DNA from: Terricaulis silvestris
Lineage (GTDB): Bacteria > Pseudomonadota > Alphaproteobacteria > Caulobacterales > Aquidulcibacteraceae
Length of the DNA: 64,000 nucleotides
Reading direction: 5' to 3'
NCBI RefSeq assembly: GCF_009792355.1
Contig: NZ_CP047045.1
Span: forward strand, 2,072,501-2,136,500
The notes under the pieces were generated by a model. The model searched no databases. It was not told where the DNA came from and saw only the letters and a program-made list of their open reading frames with translations. Made by a program: the position numbers and the translations under genes. Shown here piece by piece: positions 52,681-61,837 of the stretch. The stretch's first letter is position 1. Every line of letters begins with the position of its first letter.

Positions 52681-53489
52681 GCCGACGGCAACTCCCCTGT
52701 GTTCTCGAGTTCAACCGGCCCGGTCATCAAAACCCGATCGTCCCCCGCACGCCATTCAATCTCAAGTGATCCGCCGTCAACCAGAACTTCGACTTTGCGG
52801 CCGGTTCGGCCCTGACGATGCGCCGCAACCACAGCCGCGCAGGCCCCGGTGCCGCAGGCCTTGGTCAGCCCCGTCCCCCGCTCCCAGACCCGCAACCGCA
52901 TCTGTTCGGGCGAGCGGATCTCGGCAAACCCTACGTTCACCGCCTGCGGGAACAATGGGTCATGCTCGATCTTGGAGCCGAGGCTTTCGATCGGTACAGC
53001 GCGGACGTCGTTGACGAAGAACACCACGTGCGGGTTGCCCATGTTGACTGCGCCGGGTTCGGAAAAGCCGCCTGCCTCGAAGTCTAGACGCTGCGTGTCC
53101 ATCGCGCGCGCGATTGGAATTTCCTCCCAACGCAGCAGCGGCGATCCCATATCGACTGTGATCAGCGTACCGTTGCGTTCGGCGTAGAGCATGCCGGCCG
53201 GCGTCTCGATCCGCCGCGACGCCGCGCCGCCTTCTTCCATCAGCATCCACGCGACACAGCGCGCGGCGTTGCCGCACGCTTCGACTTCGCCGCCGTCGCT
53301 ATTCCAAATGCGCATGAACGCGTCGGCCCGAATCGAGCGCTCGACCGCGATCACCTGATCGCAGCCGACGCCGGTTTGGCGGTCGGCGATGGCCTTGGCT
53401 TGCGCCGTCGAAAGCGGCAATGAGCCGCGCGAGCGCGCGTCAAGAATGACGAAGTCATTGCCGCAGCCGTTCATCTTGAGATAGCGCAT
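52677..53489 (-). CDS. dapF: Diaminopimelate epimerase
   Basis: Interconverts LL- and meso-diaminopimelate for peptidoglycan and lysine. The 270-residue protein begins MRYLKMNGCGNDFVILDARS and carries the two catalytic cysteines in VEACGNAARCVAW and TKACGTGACAAVVA. ATG at 53489 gives the family N-terminus; a TTG three codons upstream is less likely. It leads a three-gene leftward run with the lipoprotein and the VOC gene. The usual downstream neighbours mtaB/ftsY are not here. Confidence 0.96.
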   Translation of the reverse strand: MRYLKMNGCGNDFVILDARSRGSLPLSTAQAKAIADRQTGVGCDQVIAVERSIRADAFMRIWNSDGGEVEACGNAARCVAWMLMEEGGAASRRIETPAGMLYAERNGTLITVDMGSPLLRWEEIPIARAMDTQRLDFEAGGFSEPGAVNMGNPHVVFFVNDVRAVPIESLGSKIEHDPLFPQAVNVGFAEIRSPEQMRLRVWERGTGLTKACGTGACAAVVAAHRQGRTGRKVEVLVDGGSLEIEWRAGDDRVLMTGPVELENTGELPSA

Positions 53490-53622
53490 CGGTTCCAATG
53501 TAAGGGGGTTCGGCTGCGCACGCCACGCCTTAAGGCTGAGCCGCGACGTCTCGGCCGTCTATGCCCTCTTGGCGTGGAGGGGCGGTTCTGCTTGGTTTGC
53601 CGTCCCTTGGGGAGGGAATCCA

Positions 53623-55731
53623 GTGCGCCTGTCCGCCATCGCCGCCGCGTGTGCGTCCGCCTTCATTCTCGGCTCGTGCGCCACATCAGAGTCACCGAGT
53701 ACAACCGCCATGACCAGCACCGATCCCTATCTCTGGCTCGAACAGGTTGAAGGCGAGCGCGCCATCGCCTGGGTGCGCCAACAGAACGAGCGTTCGCTGG
53801 GCCAACTCGAAAGCGACCCGCGTTTCGCCGAACTGCACGCTGAAGCCTTGGAAATCGCCAACAGCCGCGATCGCCTCCCGCTCGGCGAAATCCGCGAAGG
53901 CTACCTTTACAATTTCTGGCAAGACGAAACCCATGTGCGCGGCATCTGGCGCCGTTCGCCGCTCGCCGCCTACGCACGCGGCGAACCGCAATGGGAAACA
54001 CTGCTCGACATCGACGCGCTCGCCGCGACCGAAAGCGCCAACTGGGTCTACAAGGGCGTCGACTGCCTCGAAGGCCACAACCGCTGCATGGTGCAGCTCT
54101 CCGACGGCGGCCGCGACGCCTCTACCTATCGCGAGTTCGATCTCAGCACGCGCCGCTTCGTCGAAGGCGGCTTCGTTGTCCCCGAAGCGAAATCCTCCAC
54201 CACATGGATCGACGCGGACACGCTGCTTGTCGGCACCGACTGGGGTCCAGAAAACGGAACGGCCACAATGACGGAGAGCGGCTATCCCTTCGTGATGAAA
54301 CGCTGGCGCCGCGGCACACCGCTCGCAAGCGCCGAAGAAGTGATGCGCGGCGCCGCAAGCGATGTCGGCGTCTATGGCGGCACGTTGGAAGACGTCGACG
54401 GCCGCCGCGTTCCCGTCGTTGTCGAAGCTGATACCTTTTTTGAATCTACGTTCTGGCGGCTCGACACGCCGAACGCCGAACGCATCACGCTTCCCGCCAA
54501 AGCCACTTTGATCGGCCTCTATCGCGGCCACCTCCTGTTCACGCTGGAAGAAGCCTGGCGCGGCCTGCCGCAAGGCGCGCTCGCAGCCTATCCGCTGGCC
54601 GACACCAACAGCGACGCACCGCGCGCCGTCGCGCTTTTTTCGCCGAACCCACGCCAATCGATCGAGAGTGTCACCGTCACGCATGACGCGGTCCTCGTTG
54701 CGCTCTACGACAACGTTCGCGGCCAGCTCCTGCGCATCGCGCTCGACGGCAACGAATGGACCCAAAGCCAAGTTGATCTGCCGACCACCGGCTCGATCAG
54801 CTTCGCCGGCTCCTCAGCCACCGACGAACGCGCGTTCGCTGTCTATGAAGATCACCTGACGCCCTCAACGCTCTACGCGCTGGAAAACCGCGCCACCACT
54901 GCGCGCCGCATCCGTTCGCTCCCGCCGCAGTTCGACGCCTCGCCCTATGTCGCCGAACAATTCGAAGCGACCAGCCGCGACGGCACGCGCGTGCCCTACT
55001 TCGTGGTGCGCCGCCGCGACATGCCGCTGAACGGCGAGAACCCGACGTTGCTGTGGGCCTATGGCGGCTTCCAGGTGTCCTACACGCCGACCTATTCGCC
55101 GAACGTCGGCAAGCTTTGGCTCGACAATGGCGGCGTCTATGTGCTGGCCAACATCCGCGGCGGTGGCGAGTTCGGACCGGCTTGGCACCAGGCGGGGCTG
55201 CGCACCAATCGCCAAGTCATCTTCGACGACTTCTACGCCGTCGAGCAGGATCTCGTGAACCGCCGCATCACCAGCCCACGCCGGCTCGGCATCATGGGTG
55301 GATCGAACGGCGGTTTGCTGATGGGCGTCATGCTCAACCAGCATCCCGAGATGATCAACGCCGCCGTCGTGCAGGTGCCTCTGCTCGATATGCTGCGCTA
55401 TGATCAGCTGCTCGCGGGCGCCTCCTGGGTCGATGAGTACGGCTCGCCCTCGAACCCAACCGAACGCGCGTTCCTCGAACAGATCTCGCCCTATCAAAAC
55501 CTGCGTGCGCGCGAAGACTTCCCGCTGCCGTTCGTGCTGACGTCCACCAAGGACGACCGTGTCCATCCCGGCCACGCACGCAAGTACGTGGCGCGGATGA
55601 TCGAACTCGGCATGCCGGTGCTGTACTATGAAAACATCGACGGCGGACACTCGGCCGCGGCCAATCTCAACGAAGCCGCCCGTCGACGCGCGCTCGAATA
55701 CACCTATCTGATGCGGCGGCTGATGGACTGA
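53623..55731 (+). CDS. Prolyl oligopeptidase-family serine peptidase (lipoprotein)
   Basis: S9A peptidase of 702 residues. A leader with a lipobox (FILGSCATS) marks it as an envelope lipoprotein. The beta-propeller domain begins DPYLWLEQVEGERAIAWVRQ and the C-terminal alpha/beta-hydrolase domain has the nucleophile Ser561 in MGGSNGGLL, with the acid in TKDDRVHPGH and the base in DGGHSAA. Such enzymes cut short peptides after proline. GTG at 53623 has GGAGGG upstream; starting at 53569 would bury the leader. It is divergent from dapF. Confidence 0.94.
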   Translation: MRLSAIAAACASAFILGSCATSESPSTTAMTSTDPYLWLEQVEGERAIAWVRQQNERSLGQLESDPRFAELHAEALEIANSRDRLPLGEIREGYLYNFWQDETHVRGIWRRSPLAAYARGEPQWETLLDIDALAATESANWVYKGVDCLEGHNRCMVQLSDGGRDASTYREFDLSTRRFVEGGFVVPEAKSSTTWIDADTLLVGTDWGPENGTATMTESGYPFVMKRWRRGTPLASAEEVMRGAASDVGVYGGTLEDVDGRRVPVVVEADTFFESTFWRLDTPNAERITLPAKATLIGLYRGHLLFTLEEAWRGLPQGALAAYPLADTNSDAPRAVALFSPNPRQSIESVTVTHDAVLVALYDNVRGQLLRIALDGNEWTQSQVDLPTTGSISFAGSSATDERAFAVYEDHLTPSTLYALENRATTARRIRSLPPQFDASPYVAEQFEATSRDGTRVPYFVVRRRDMPLNGENPTLLWAYGGFQVSYTPTYSPNVGKLWLDNGGVYVLANIRGGGEFGPAWHQAGLRTNRQVIFDDFYAVEQDLVNRRITSPRRLGIMGGSNGGLLMGVMLNQHPEMINAAVVQVPLLDMLRYDQLLAGASWVDEYGSPSNPTERAFLEQISPYQNLRAREDFPLPFVLTSTKDDRVHPGHARKYVARMIELGMPVLYYENIDGGHSAAANLNEAARRRALEYTYLMRRLMD

Positions 55732-55790
55732 GCGCAGCGGCTTGACGGCGCGCGCGTCCGCGCCAACAAGCCGGGCTAGGAGACTCGAGC

Positions 55791-56129
55791 ATGAACGTTT
55801 TGCGCGCAGCGATTGGCATTCTGGGACTGGCCCTGCTCGGCTTGGTGATCTGGGCGGCGGTGGCGATGCAAAATCTGCACGGCTCGTTCTTCGACCAGAT
55901 CGCCGTCGTCACCACGCTGCCGTGGGGCATCGCGATGCTGGCGGATCTCTATGTTGGCTTTGTGCTGTTCGCGAGCATCGTGTTTCTGACCGAGCGCTCG
56001 TGGCTGGTCGCAGCACTTTGGGCGGCGCCCATATTTATTCTCGGCAACCTCTGGGCCGCGCTCTGGCTGGTGATCCGCTTGCCGCATCTGGCCAAGCAAT
56101 TGTCGAAGCCCGACTGGCCGACCTCCTAG
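55791..56129 (+). CDS. Small integral membrane protein (DUF1475-like)
   Basis: Protein of 112 residues with about three or four membrane helices (4-26, 44-66 and 72-100) and the polar loop QNLHGSFFDQIAVVTTLPWG. It resembles the DUF1475 family of small membrane proteins, from memory. It follows the peptidase gene by 59 bases and overlaps the convergent oxyR end by 4 bases. Function unknown. Confidence 0.65.
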   Translation: MNVLRAAIGILGLALLGLVIWAAVAMQNLHGSFFDQIAVVTTLPWGIAMLADLYVGFVLFASIVFLTERSWLVAALWAAPIFILGNLWAALWLVIRLPHLAKQLSKPDWPTS

Positions 56130-57043
56130 AACAGCTCGCGCAGCACCTCGCCCAGCATCCGCGCTTCCGCTTCACGCTGACCGCCCTCGCGCCACGCAAC
56201 GCCAATAGCGCGCCCCGCGATCGGCGTCTCAAACGGCCGGATCGCAACGGGCGCCCCTGCCACTGCGCCGCCTTCCGCCGCGATCTTCGGCAGCAGCGTC
56301 ACGCCCATCCCGCCCGCCACCATCTGCACCAACGTGTGCAAGCTGGTCGCGCCCATCTCACTGCTGCGCCGCGGTGTGAGCTTGCAGGCCGATAGCGCGT
56401 GATCCCGTAAGCAATGCCCGTCCTCCAGCAAAAGCACGTCTTCGTTCTTCAGATGCTCCGGCGAAAGGTCATTGCGCTTCGCCAGCGGATGCGTGTCTGG
56501 ACACAACAAATAGAATTCGTCCTCGGCAATCGCCGCCGTCGCTACGCCGTGTGCTTCATACGGCAACGCAATCAGCGCGGCGTCCAACGTGCGCGTGCGC
56601 AACCCCTCCACCAAACGCGCTGTCAGATCCTCGCGCATCTGCAAACGCAGCTTCGGAAACTTGCGCTTTAGCAAAGGCAGCGCACGTGGAAGCAGGAATG
56701 GCGCAATGGTCGGTATCGCGCCCAGGCGAAACACACCGCTAAACGGCTCACCCGCCGTCTGCACCGTCCGCACCATGTCCTCGACTTCGCCGACTGCGCG
56801 CACCGCTCGCTCGGCCGCTTCCTCGCCGGCCGGCGTCAACACCGCGCCAGTGCGGCCGCGCTCCACCAGCACCGCCCCGAGCACCGCCTCCAAGTCCTTG
56901 ATGCCAGCGCTCAGCGTCGGCTGCGTCACACCCACGGCTTCGGCCGCGCCGACAAAGCTCCCCTGAGCGCGGAGCGCGATGAGGAATTGAAGCTGCCGAA
57001 GCGTCGGCATCGAGGAGGCTGGTAGTCGGTCTTCCATAGGCAT
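56126..57043 (-). CDS. oxyR: OxyR-type LysR regulator of peroxide stress
   Basis: LysR-family regulator of 305 residues. The winged helix-turn-helix is at about 14-72 (TLRQLQFLIALRAQGSFVGA). The redox pair Cys211 and Cys220 in LEDGHCLRDHALSAC has the nine-residue spacing and context of E. coli Cys199-Cys208, which forms the peroxide-sensing disulfide. No katG or ahpC gene is adjacent, so its targets are elsewhere. It reads leftwards; its promoter is between 57044 and the hairpin at 57153. Confidence 0.94.
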   Translation of the reverse strand: MPMEDRLPASSMPTLRQLQFLIALRAQGSFVGAAEAVGVTQPTLSAGIKDLEAVLGAVLVERGRTGAVLTPAGEEAAERAVRAVGEVEDMVRTVQTAGEPFSGVFRLGAIPTIAPFLLPRALPLLKRKFPKLRLQMREDLTARLVEGLRTRTLDAALIALPYEAHGVATAAIAEDEFYLLCPDTHPLAKRNDLSPEHLKNEDVLLLEDGHCLRDHALSACKLTPRRSSEMGATSLHTLVQMVAGGMGVTLLPKIAAEGGAVAGAPVAIRPFETPIAGRAIGVAWREGGQREAEARMLGEVLRELF

Positions 57044-57152
57044 TCTCTATATAAGAAGGCCTCTGCCATTTGCAGCGGAACTCACTCCACGTGCGTGCGT
57101 TCTCTCACCATACCCCGCTGCGCCTCTGACCCTCCCCCCGCACAGGCGCATT

Positions 57153-57172
57153 CCTCTCCCAACAGGGAGAGG
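57153..57172. repeat. Hairpin CCTCTCCC/GGGAGAGG between oxyR and a histidine kinase
   Basis: An 8-bp perfect stem with loop AACA (57161-57164). It lies 25 bases downstream of the kinase stop on the minus strand and upstream of oxyR. A stem of this sequence is common between genes in GC-rich proteobacteria. No T run follows on the minus strand, so it is only a possible terminator for the kinase gene. Confidence 0.6.
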
Positions 57173-57196
57173 GCGGGGTTCTTCCTTTTTGGAGTT

Positions 57197-58573
57197 CTAG
57201 GCCGCCGCGAGCGCCGGCGCCGCAGCGTTTTCGCGCATCGGCAGCCGGATCATGAAGGTCGAGCCCGAGCCAAACTCGCTCGTGGCCGTGATCTCGCCGC
57301 CGAGCGCCTGCGCCATACGCTGCGCGATGGAAAGCCCAAGCCCCATGCCGCCCTTTGAACGCGTGGTCGCGCTCTCAATCTGCGTGAACGGCTGGAACGC
57401 GCGCGGCAGGTCTTCCTTGGCGATGCCAATACCGGTGTCCGATACCGCGATCACCAGCACGTCGCCGTTCATGTGGCCTTCGACTTCCGCCGTCACCGCG
57501 ATCAATCCGTTGTGCGTGAATTTCACCGCGTTCGAAAGCAGCGCCGACAGCGAAACCGCGAGCTTGTTACCATCGGTGTGCGCACGCTCGGCGTCAGCAC
57601 TGATGCGGATCGAAATCCGATTGTTAGCGGCGCGCGCCTCGTCCTGAGCATTGGTCACGGCGTCCTCGATCAGCCTGCGCACATCGACATCGCGCAGCGC
57701 CAAGCCCTCATGGCCTGCATCCATGCTCGACATATTGAGAATCTGATCGATCAGACCCAGCAAATGCCGCGCCGAACTGGTGATGCGGCCAGCATCGTCA
57801 CCTAGATCCTTGCGACCCTCAGCGGCCAAATCTTCTTGGATCATTTCCGCGTAGCCGATCACGGCATTCAGCGGCGTCCGCAATTCGTGCGTCATCACCG
57901 CCAGGAATTCCGACTTGGCGCGGTTGGCTTCTTCAGCTTCCGCCCGGCGCACTTCGGCTTCGAGTTGACGCTCCTTCGCCGCCGCGTTCGCAGCGCGCCA
58001 GCCCGCCACCATCTTGGTGTTGTTGAACGCCGAGCGGCCCATGTACGCCAGGAACCCCGCGACGCCGCAGCCAACGCCGAATGTGGCTTGAAACGCGTCC
58101 GCGTGCGCCGGTCCAAACGGAATTAGCGGTATGATGAGCAACGCCGCCGTCGCCGGCAGCGACGAAATCAGCATGAAGCGCGGCGCCTGGAACGTCGATA
58201 ACGTCACACTCACCAGCGAACTCGCCGCCATCAGCACCCCGAGCACCCGGCCTGGACCGCCGCCCATGGCCGCAAGCGCAATCGGCATCGCCGCAAACAC
58301 GCAGATGCTGAAAAAGCTGCCCCGAGCGTATAACCCACCTGCGGTGCGGCGATCGTCCACCCCGCGAGAGTCGATGTAGGACTTCGCGAGCACCTGATCG
58401 AACGCCATCGCCAAGCACAGCACGAGAAACCAGCTTAAACCGGCCGCAATCGAGTTCAGCACGGCCATCGACCCGGCCATGAACAGCACGCCAACGCCGG
58501 TGCGCCAGCGCAGCGTTGCGTGACGCCCGCGCGCAGCAGCCAGCATGGTTGGATCGTTGAAGTTCAGAATCAC
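57197..58573 (-). CDS. Membrane sensor histidine kinase
   Basis: Kinase of 458 residues with five or six membrane helices in the first 180 residues (about 24-62, 86-104, 108-126, 132-152 and 162-178), a short coiled coil (AKERQLEAEVRRAEAEEANR) and then the phosphoacceptor His229 in MTHELRTPLNAVIGYAEM. The ATPase domain has LLSNAVKFTHNGLI (N box), VSDTGIGIAKEDLPRAF (G1) and KGGMGLGLSIAQ (G2). No response regulator is next to it, so it is an orphan by position; the ligand of its sensor domain is unknown. Confidence 0.93.
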   Translation of the reverse strand: MILNFNDPTMLAAARGRHATLRWRTGVGVLFMAGSMAVLNSIAAGLSWFLVLCLAMAFDQVLAKSYIDSRGVDDRRTAGGLYARGSFFSICVFAAMPIALAAMGGGPGRVLGVLMAASSLVSVTLSTFQAPRFMLISSLPATAALLIIPLIPFGPAHADAFQATFGVGCGVAGFLAYMGRSAFNNTKMVAGWRAANAAAKERQLEAEVRRAEAEEANRAKSEFLAVMTHELRTPLNAVIGYAEMIQEDLAAEGRKDLGDDAGRITSSARHLLGLIDQILNMSSMDAGHEGLALRDVDVRRLIEDAVTNAQDEARAANNRISIRISADAERAHTDGNKLAVSLSALLSNAVKFTHNGLIAVTAEVEGHMNGDVLVIAVSDTGIGIAKEDLPRAFQPFTQIESATTRSKGGMGLGLSIAQRMAQALGGEITATSEFGSGSTFMIRLPMRENAAAPALAAA

Positions 58574-58688
58574 GCAGCAAGCCTCGCCCTACGGAAGAGG
58601 CTAGGCACAGCTGCTTGCCTATAGATTAACCGGCGCACGATACTTCGAAGAACACTGGGCGACATTCTAGACATGCAACGATCGCAAC

Positions 58689-59783
58689 ATGGCTGATTTC
58701 GATGTCACAATTGTCGGTGCAGGCGCCGTTGGCCTCGCTTGCGCCTACGCGCTCGCGCGCCGCGGCCAAAGCGTTGTTGTATTGGAACGCGAGAACCGCA
58801 TTGGCGCCGGCGTTTCCTCGCGCAATTCCGAGGTCATCCACGCGGGGCTGCACTACGCCACCGGCTCGCTCAAAGCGCGGCTCTGCGTCGAAGGCCGTCG
58901 CGCGCTCTATCCCTTTCTCGACGCCCACAGCGTCGCCTACGACAAATGCGGCAAACTCATCGTCGCCACCGAAGACGCGGAAATCCCAGCACTCGAAGGA
59001 TTGCTCCAACAAGGCGAGATCAATAGCGTCGAAGGCATGCGCCGCATCGAAGGCGCTGAAGCCCGCGCACTCGAACCGCAACTCCGCGCCGTCGCCGCGA
59101 TCGAGTCCGTCGAAAGCGGCTTGATGGATGCGCACGGCTATATGCTGGCGCTCGAAGGCGAGATCGAAGCGCGTGGCGGCGCCATTGCTCTCAACGCGCC
59201 GTTCCTCGGCGCTTCACCGGGTACTGACGGCTACAGCGTGCGCGTCGGCGGCGAAGCAGCGACGACGATCAGCACAGGCCAACTCATCATCGCCGCTGGC
59301 CTCGGTGCGCAAACGTGCGCGCGGGGCGTCGAGAATTTTCCCGCCGCCCGCATTCCCAAACTCTATCTCGGCAAAGGCAGTTACTTCGCGTTGCAAGGCG
59401 TCAAAGCGCCATTCGCGCGGCTGATCTACCCGCCGCCCATCCCCGGCGCGCTCGGCACGCACTATCGACGCGACCTCGGCGGCGTCGCCCGCTTCGGCCC
59501 CGATCTCCAGTTCGTTGACCACGAAGACTACGTCGTCGATCCCGCCCGCGCCGCCAGCTTCTACGACACCGTCCGCCGCTTCTGGCCATCGCTCCCCGAC
59601 GGCGCACTCCAGCCCGACTATTCCGGCATCCGTCCTAAACTCCACGGCCCCGGCGAACCCCAAGACGACTTCGTCATCGACGACACCGTCGAAAGCCTGA
59701 TCTGCCTCTTCGGCATCGAAAGCCCCGGCCTCACGTCATCGCTGGCCATCGGCGAAGAAGTGGCGCGGCGGCTTGGCGTTTGA
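58689..59783 (+). CDS. FAD-dependent oxidoreductase, L-2-hydroxyglutarate oxidase-like
   Basis: DAO-family flavoprotein of 364 residues. FAD is bound by VTIVGAGAVGLACAYALARR (7-26). SSRNSEVIHAGLHYATGSLKA and the C-terminal GIESPGLTSSLAIGE are characteristic of the LhgO/YgaF group that oxidises L-2-hydroxyglutarate to 2-oxoglutarate and passes electrons to the quinone pool. Related glycerol-3-phosphate-type enzymes cannot be excluded. It is divergent from the histidine kinase and separated from ffh by 160 bases. Confidence 0.92.
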   Translation: MADFDVTIVGAGAVGLACAYALARRGQSVVVLERENRIGAGVSSRNSEVIHAGLHYATGSLKARLCVEGRRALYPFLDAHSVAYDKCGKLIVATEDAEIPALEGLLQQGEINSVEGMRRIEGAEARALEPQLRAVAAIESVESGLMDAHGYMLALEGEIEARGGAIALNAPFLGASPGTDGYSVRVGGEAATTISTGQLIIAAGLGAQTCARGVENFPAARIPKLYLGKGSYFALQGVKAPFARLIYPPPIPGALGTHYRRDLGGVARFGPDLQFVDHEDYVVDPARAASFYDTVRRFWPSLPDGALQPDYSGIRPKLHGPGEPQDDFVIDDTVESLICLFGIESPGLTSSLAIGEEVARRLGV

Positions 59784-59885
59784 CCCGCTACCGCTAACCG
59801 CCTAAACACCCGCCCACGCGCCAGCTTAAAGCTGCGCTTTGACCGGCACACGACCCCATATCAGGGTCCGGAGGCTGGCGAGGCA

Positions 59886-59913
59886 CCCCGCCCGACGTGA
59901 TCGTCCGGCGGGG
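59886..59913 (+). other. GC-rich hairpin in the ffh leader
   Basis: CCCCGCC (59886-59892) pairs with GGCGGGG (59907-59913), with GAC/GTC (59894-59896 and 59903-59905) extending the stem past one C-C mismatch. TAAAACC follows, so it lacks the T run of a terminator. It lies 30 bases before the ffh TTG and could shape ffh expression or end transcription from the upstream gene. Confidence 0.45.
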
Positions 59914-59943
59914 TAAAACCGCTTTGGCGCATGGAGTTACGTA

Positions 59944-61434
59944 TTGTTTGAGGCTCTTTCAGAACGCCTAGGCGGCGTATTCGACAAACTCACTGGGCGC
60001 GGCGCGCTCAGCGAGGCCGATGTCGACGCCGCCCTGCGCGAAGTGCGCGTGGCGCTGCTGGAAGCCGACGTCGCGCTGCCGGTGGTGAAGGATTTCATTG
60101 CCAAGGTTCGCGTCGAGGCGGTGGGCGAGAACGTCATCAAGGCCGTCAAACCCGGCCAGCAAGTCATCAAGATCGTCCACGACGCGCTGGTTGAAACGCT
60201 GGGCGGGGATGGTCCTCCGGAAGGTCTCCGCGTCAACGGCGAGCCGCCGAACGTGATCATGATGGCCGGCCTTCAAGGCTCCGGCAAAACCACCACCACC
60301 GCGAAGCTCGCGCTGCGGCTGACCAAAACCGACAAGCGCCGCGTGCTGATGGCCTCGCTCGACACCCGCCGCCCCGCGGCGATGGAGCAGCTCGCCACGC
60401 TCGGCAAATCCATTGGCGTCGACGTGCTGCCGATCGTCGCCGGCCAGACGCCGCAAGAGATCGCCAAGCGCGCGCTCACCACCGCGCGCCAATCCGGCCA
60501 CGACGTTCTCATCCTCGACACTGCCGGCCGCACCACGCTCGACGACGAGATGATGAGCGAAGCCTCATCGATCGCGCAGATCGCCAAGCCCGGCGAAACG
60601 CTGCTCGTCGCCGACAGCCTCACCGGTCAAGACGCCGTCGAAACCGCCAAGCGTTTCCACGAACGCCTGCCGCTCACAGGCCTCGTGCTGACGCGCGCCG
60701 ATGGCGACGGCCGCGGCGGTGCAGCACTTTCGATGCGCGCCGTTACTGGCCTGCCGATCAAGTTCCTCGGCATGGGCGAGCGCGCCGAAGCGCTGGAGCC
60801 GTTCGACGCCCGTCGCATCGCCGGCCGCATCCTCGGCCAAGGCGACATCGTCGGCCTGGTCGAAAAAGCCGTCGAAAACGTCGATCGCGACGAAGCCGAG
60901 AAAATGGCGAAGAAGATGGCCAAGGGCCGCTTCGATTTCGACGACATGGAAAAACAGCTCGGCCAGCTGATCCAGATCGGCGGCCTGAAGGGCGTCATGG
61001 GCATGCTGCCCGGCGTGCAGAAGATGAAAAACCAGATCAGCGAAGCGTCGCTCGACGATAAGCAGATCCACCGCCAGATCGGCGTCATCCGCTCGATGAC
61101 GAAGGCCGAGCGCGCCAAGCCGGACCTGATCAACGGCAAGCGGCGCGCCCGCATCGCCAAGGGCTCAGGCGTCGAGGTGGCTGAGGTCAACCGCCTCCTC
61201 AAGATGCACCGCAACATGGCCGACATGGCCAAGCGCATGGGCAAGGGCAAATCCCCGATCCCAGGCATGCCCAATATGCCCGGAATGCCCGGCGGGATGG
61301 GGGGCGGCATGCGGTCCCCGGAACAACTGAAGGCGCTCGGCGGCGGCAAACCGTTGCCGGGCCTTAACCCTGCCACTGGAATGCCTGGACTTCCCGGCCT
61401 GCCGGGGCTTCCCGGAAGCGACAAAAAAAGCTAA
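59944..61434 (+). CDS. ffh: Signal recognition particle protein (Ffh)
   Basis: SRP54 homologue that targets nascent membrane proteins to the translocon with 4.5S RNA and FtsY. The 496-residue protein has the N domain ([20 protein letters not shown]), the GTPase G domain ([14 protein letters not shown] near 105-118, [16 protein letters not shown]) and a methionine-rich M domain whose tail is a Gly/Met/Pro repeat ([17 protein letters not shown]). The start is TTG at 59944 with GGAG upstream at the right distance. It heads the ffh-rpsP-rimM-trmD operon. Confidence 0.96.
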   Translation: MFEALSERLGGVFDKLTGRGALSEADVDAALREVRVALLEADVALPVVKDFIAKVRVEAVGENVIKAVKPGQQVIKIVHDALVETLGGDGPPEGLRVNGEPPNVIMMAGLQGSGKTTTTAKLALRLTKTDKRRVLMASLDTRRPAAMEQLATLGKSIGVDVLPIVAGQTPQEIAKRALTTARQSGHDVLILDTAGRTTLDDEMMSEASSIAQIAKPGETLLVADSLTGQDAVETAKRFHERLPLTGLVLTRADGDGRGGAALSMRAVTGLPIKFLGMGERAEALEPFDARRIAGRILGQGDIVGLVEKAVENVDRDEAEKMAKKMAKGRFDFDDMEKQLGQLIQIGGLKGVMGMLPGVQKMKNQISEASLDDKQIHRQIGVIRSMTKAERAKPDLINGKRRARIAKGSGVEVAEVNRLLKMHRNMADMAKRMGKGKSPIPGMPNMPGMPGGMGGGMRSPEQLKALGGGKPLPGLNPATGMPGLPGLPGLPGSDKKS

Positions 61435-61457
61435 GAGTTCAAAGGAGAAGCGTAGAA

Positions 61458-61829
61458 ATGTCCCTGAAAATCCGTCTGGCCCGTGGCGGCGCCAAAAAGC
61501 GTCCGTTCTACTCGATCGTAGTGGCCGACAGCCGTAGCCCCCGTGATGGGCGTTTCATCGAGAAAGTTGGAACTTACAACCCTATCCTGAAGGCTGACGA
61601 CCCGGCCCGGGTCGTCCTCAAGCTTGAGCGGATCCAGGACTGGATGAAGAAAGGCGCTTTGCCGACCGATCGCGTCGCCCGGTTCCTTGACCAGGCCGGC
61701 GTTTTCAAACGCGAAGCCAAAAACAACCCCAACAAGGCCCAACCTGGCAAGAAAATGACCGAACGCGCGGCGGCTAACGCCCCGGCGCCGGCCGCTGCTG
61801 CCGAGGCTGAGGCTGCGCCGGAGGCATAA
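61458..61829 (+). CDS. rpsP: 30S ribosomal protein S16
   Basis: Small-subunit ribosomal protein of 123 residues. The S16 core occupies residues 1-85 ([39 protein letters not shown]) and an alanine- and proline-rich C-terminal extension follows, as is common in alphaproteobacteria. It lies 23 bases after ffh with AAAGGAGAAG upstream of the ATG, and 8 bases before rimM. Confidence 0.97.
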   Translation: MSLKIRLARGGAKKRPFYSIVVADSRSPRDGRFIEKVGTYNPILKADDPARVVLKLERIQDWMKKGALPTDRVARFLDQAGVFKREAKNNPNKAQPGKKMTERAAANAPAPAAAAEAEAAPEA

Positions 61830-61837
61830 GGAAGACC

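Noticed and set aside
53692-54771. 359-codon open frame antisense to the prolyl oligopeptidase gene
   Set aside because: The opposite strand encodes a clear S9 peptidase; the antisense product resembles nothing and has no ribosome-binding site.
59784-59943. Possible SRP (4.5S) RNA gene next to ffh
   Set aside because: CAGGGTCCGGAGGC at about 59863 only loosely recalls the SRP tetraloop/Alu-less core; the conserved GGTCAGGTCCGGAAGGAAGC pattern is absent.
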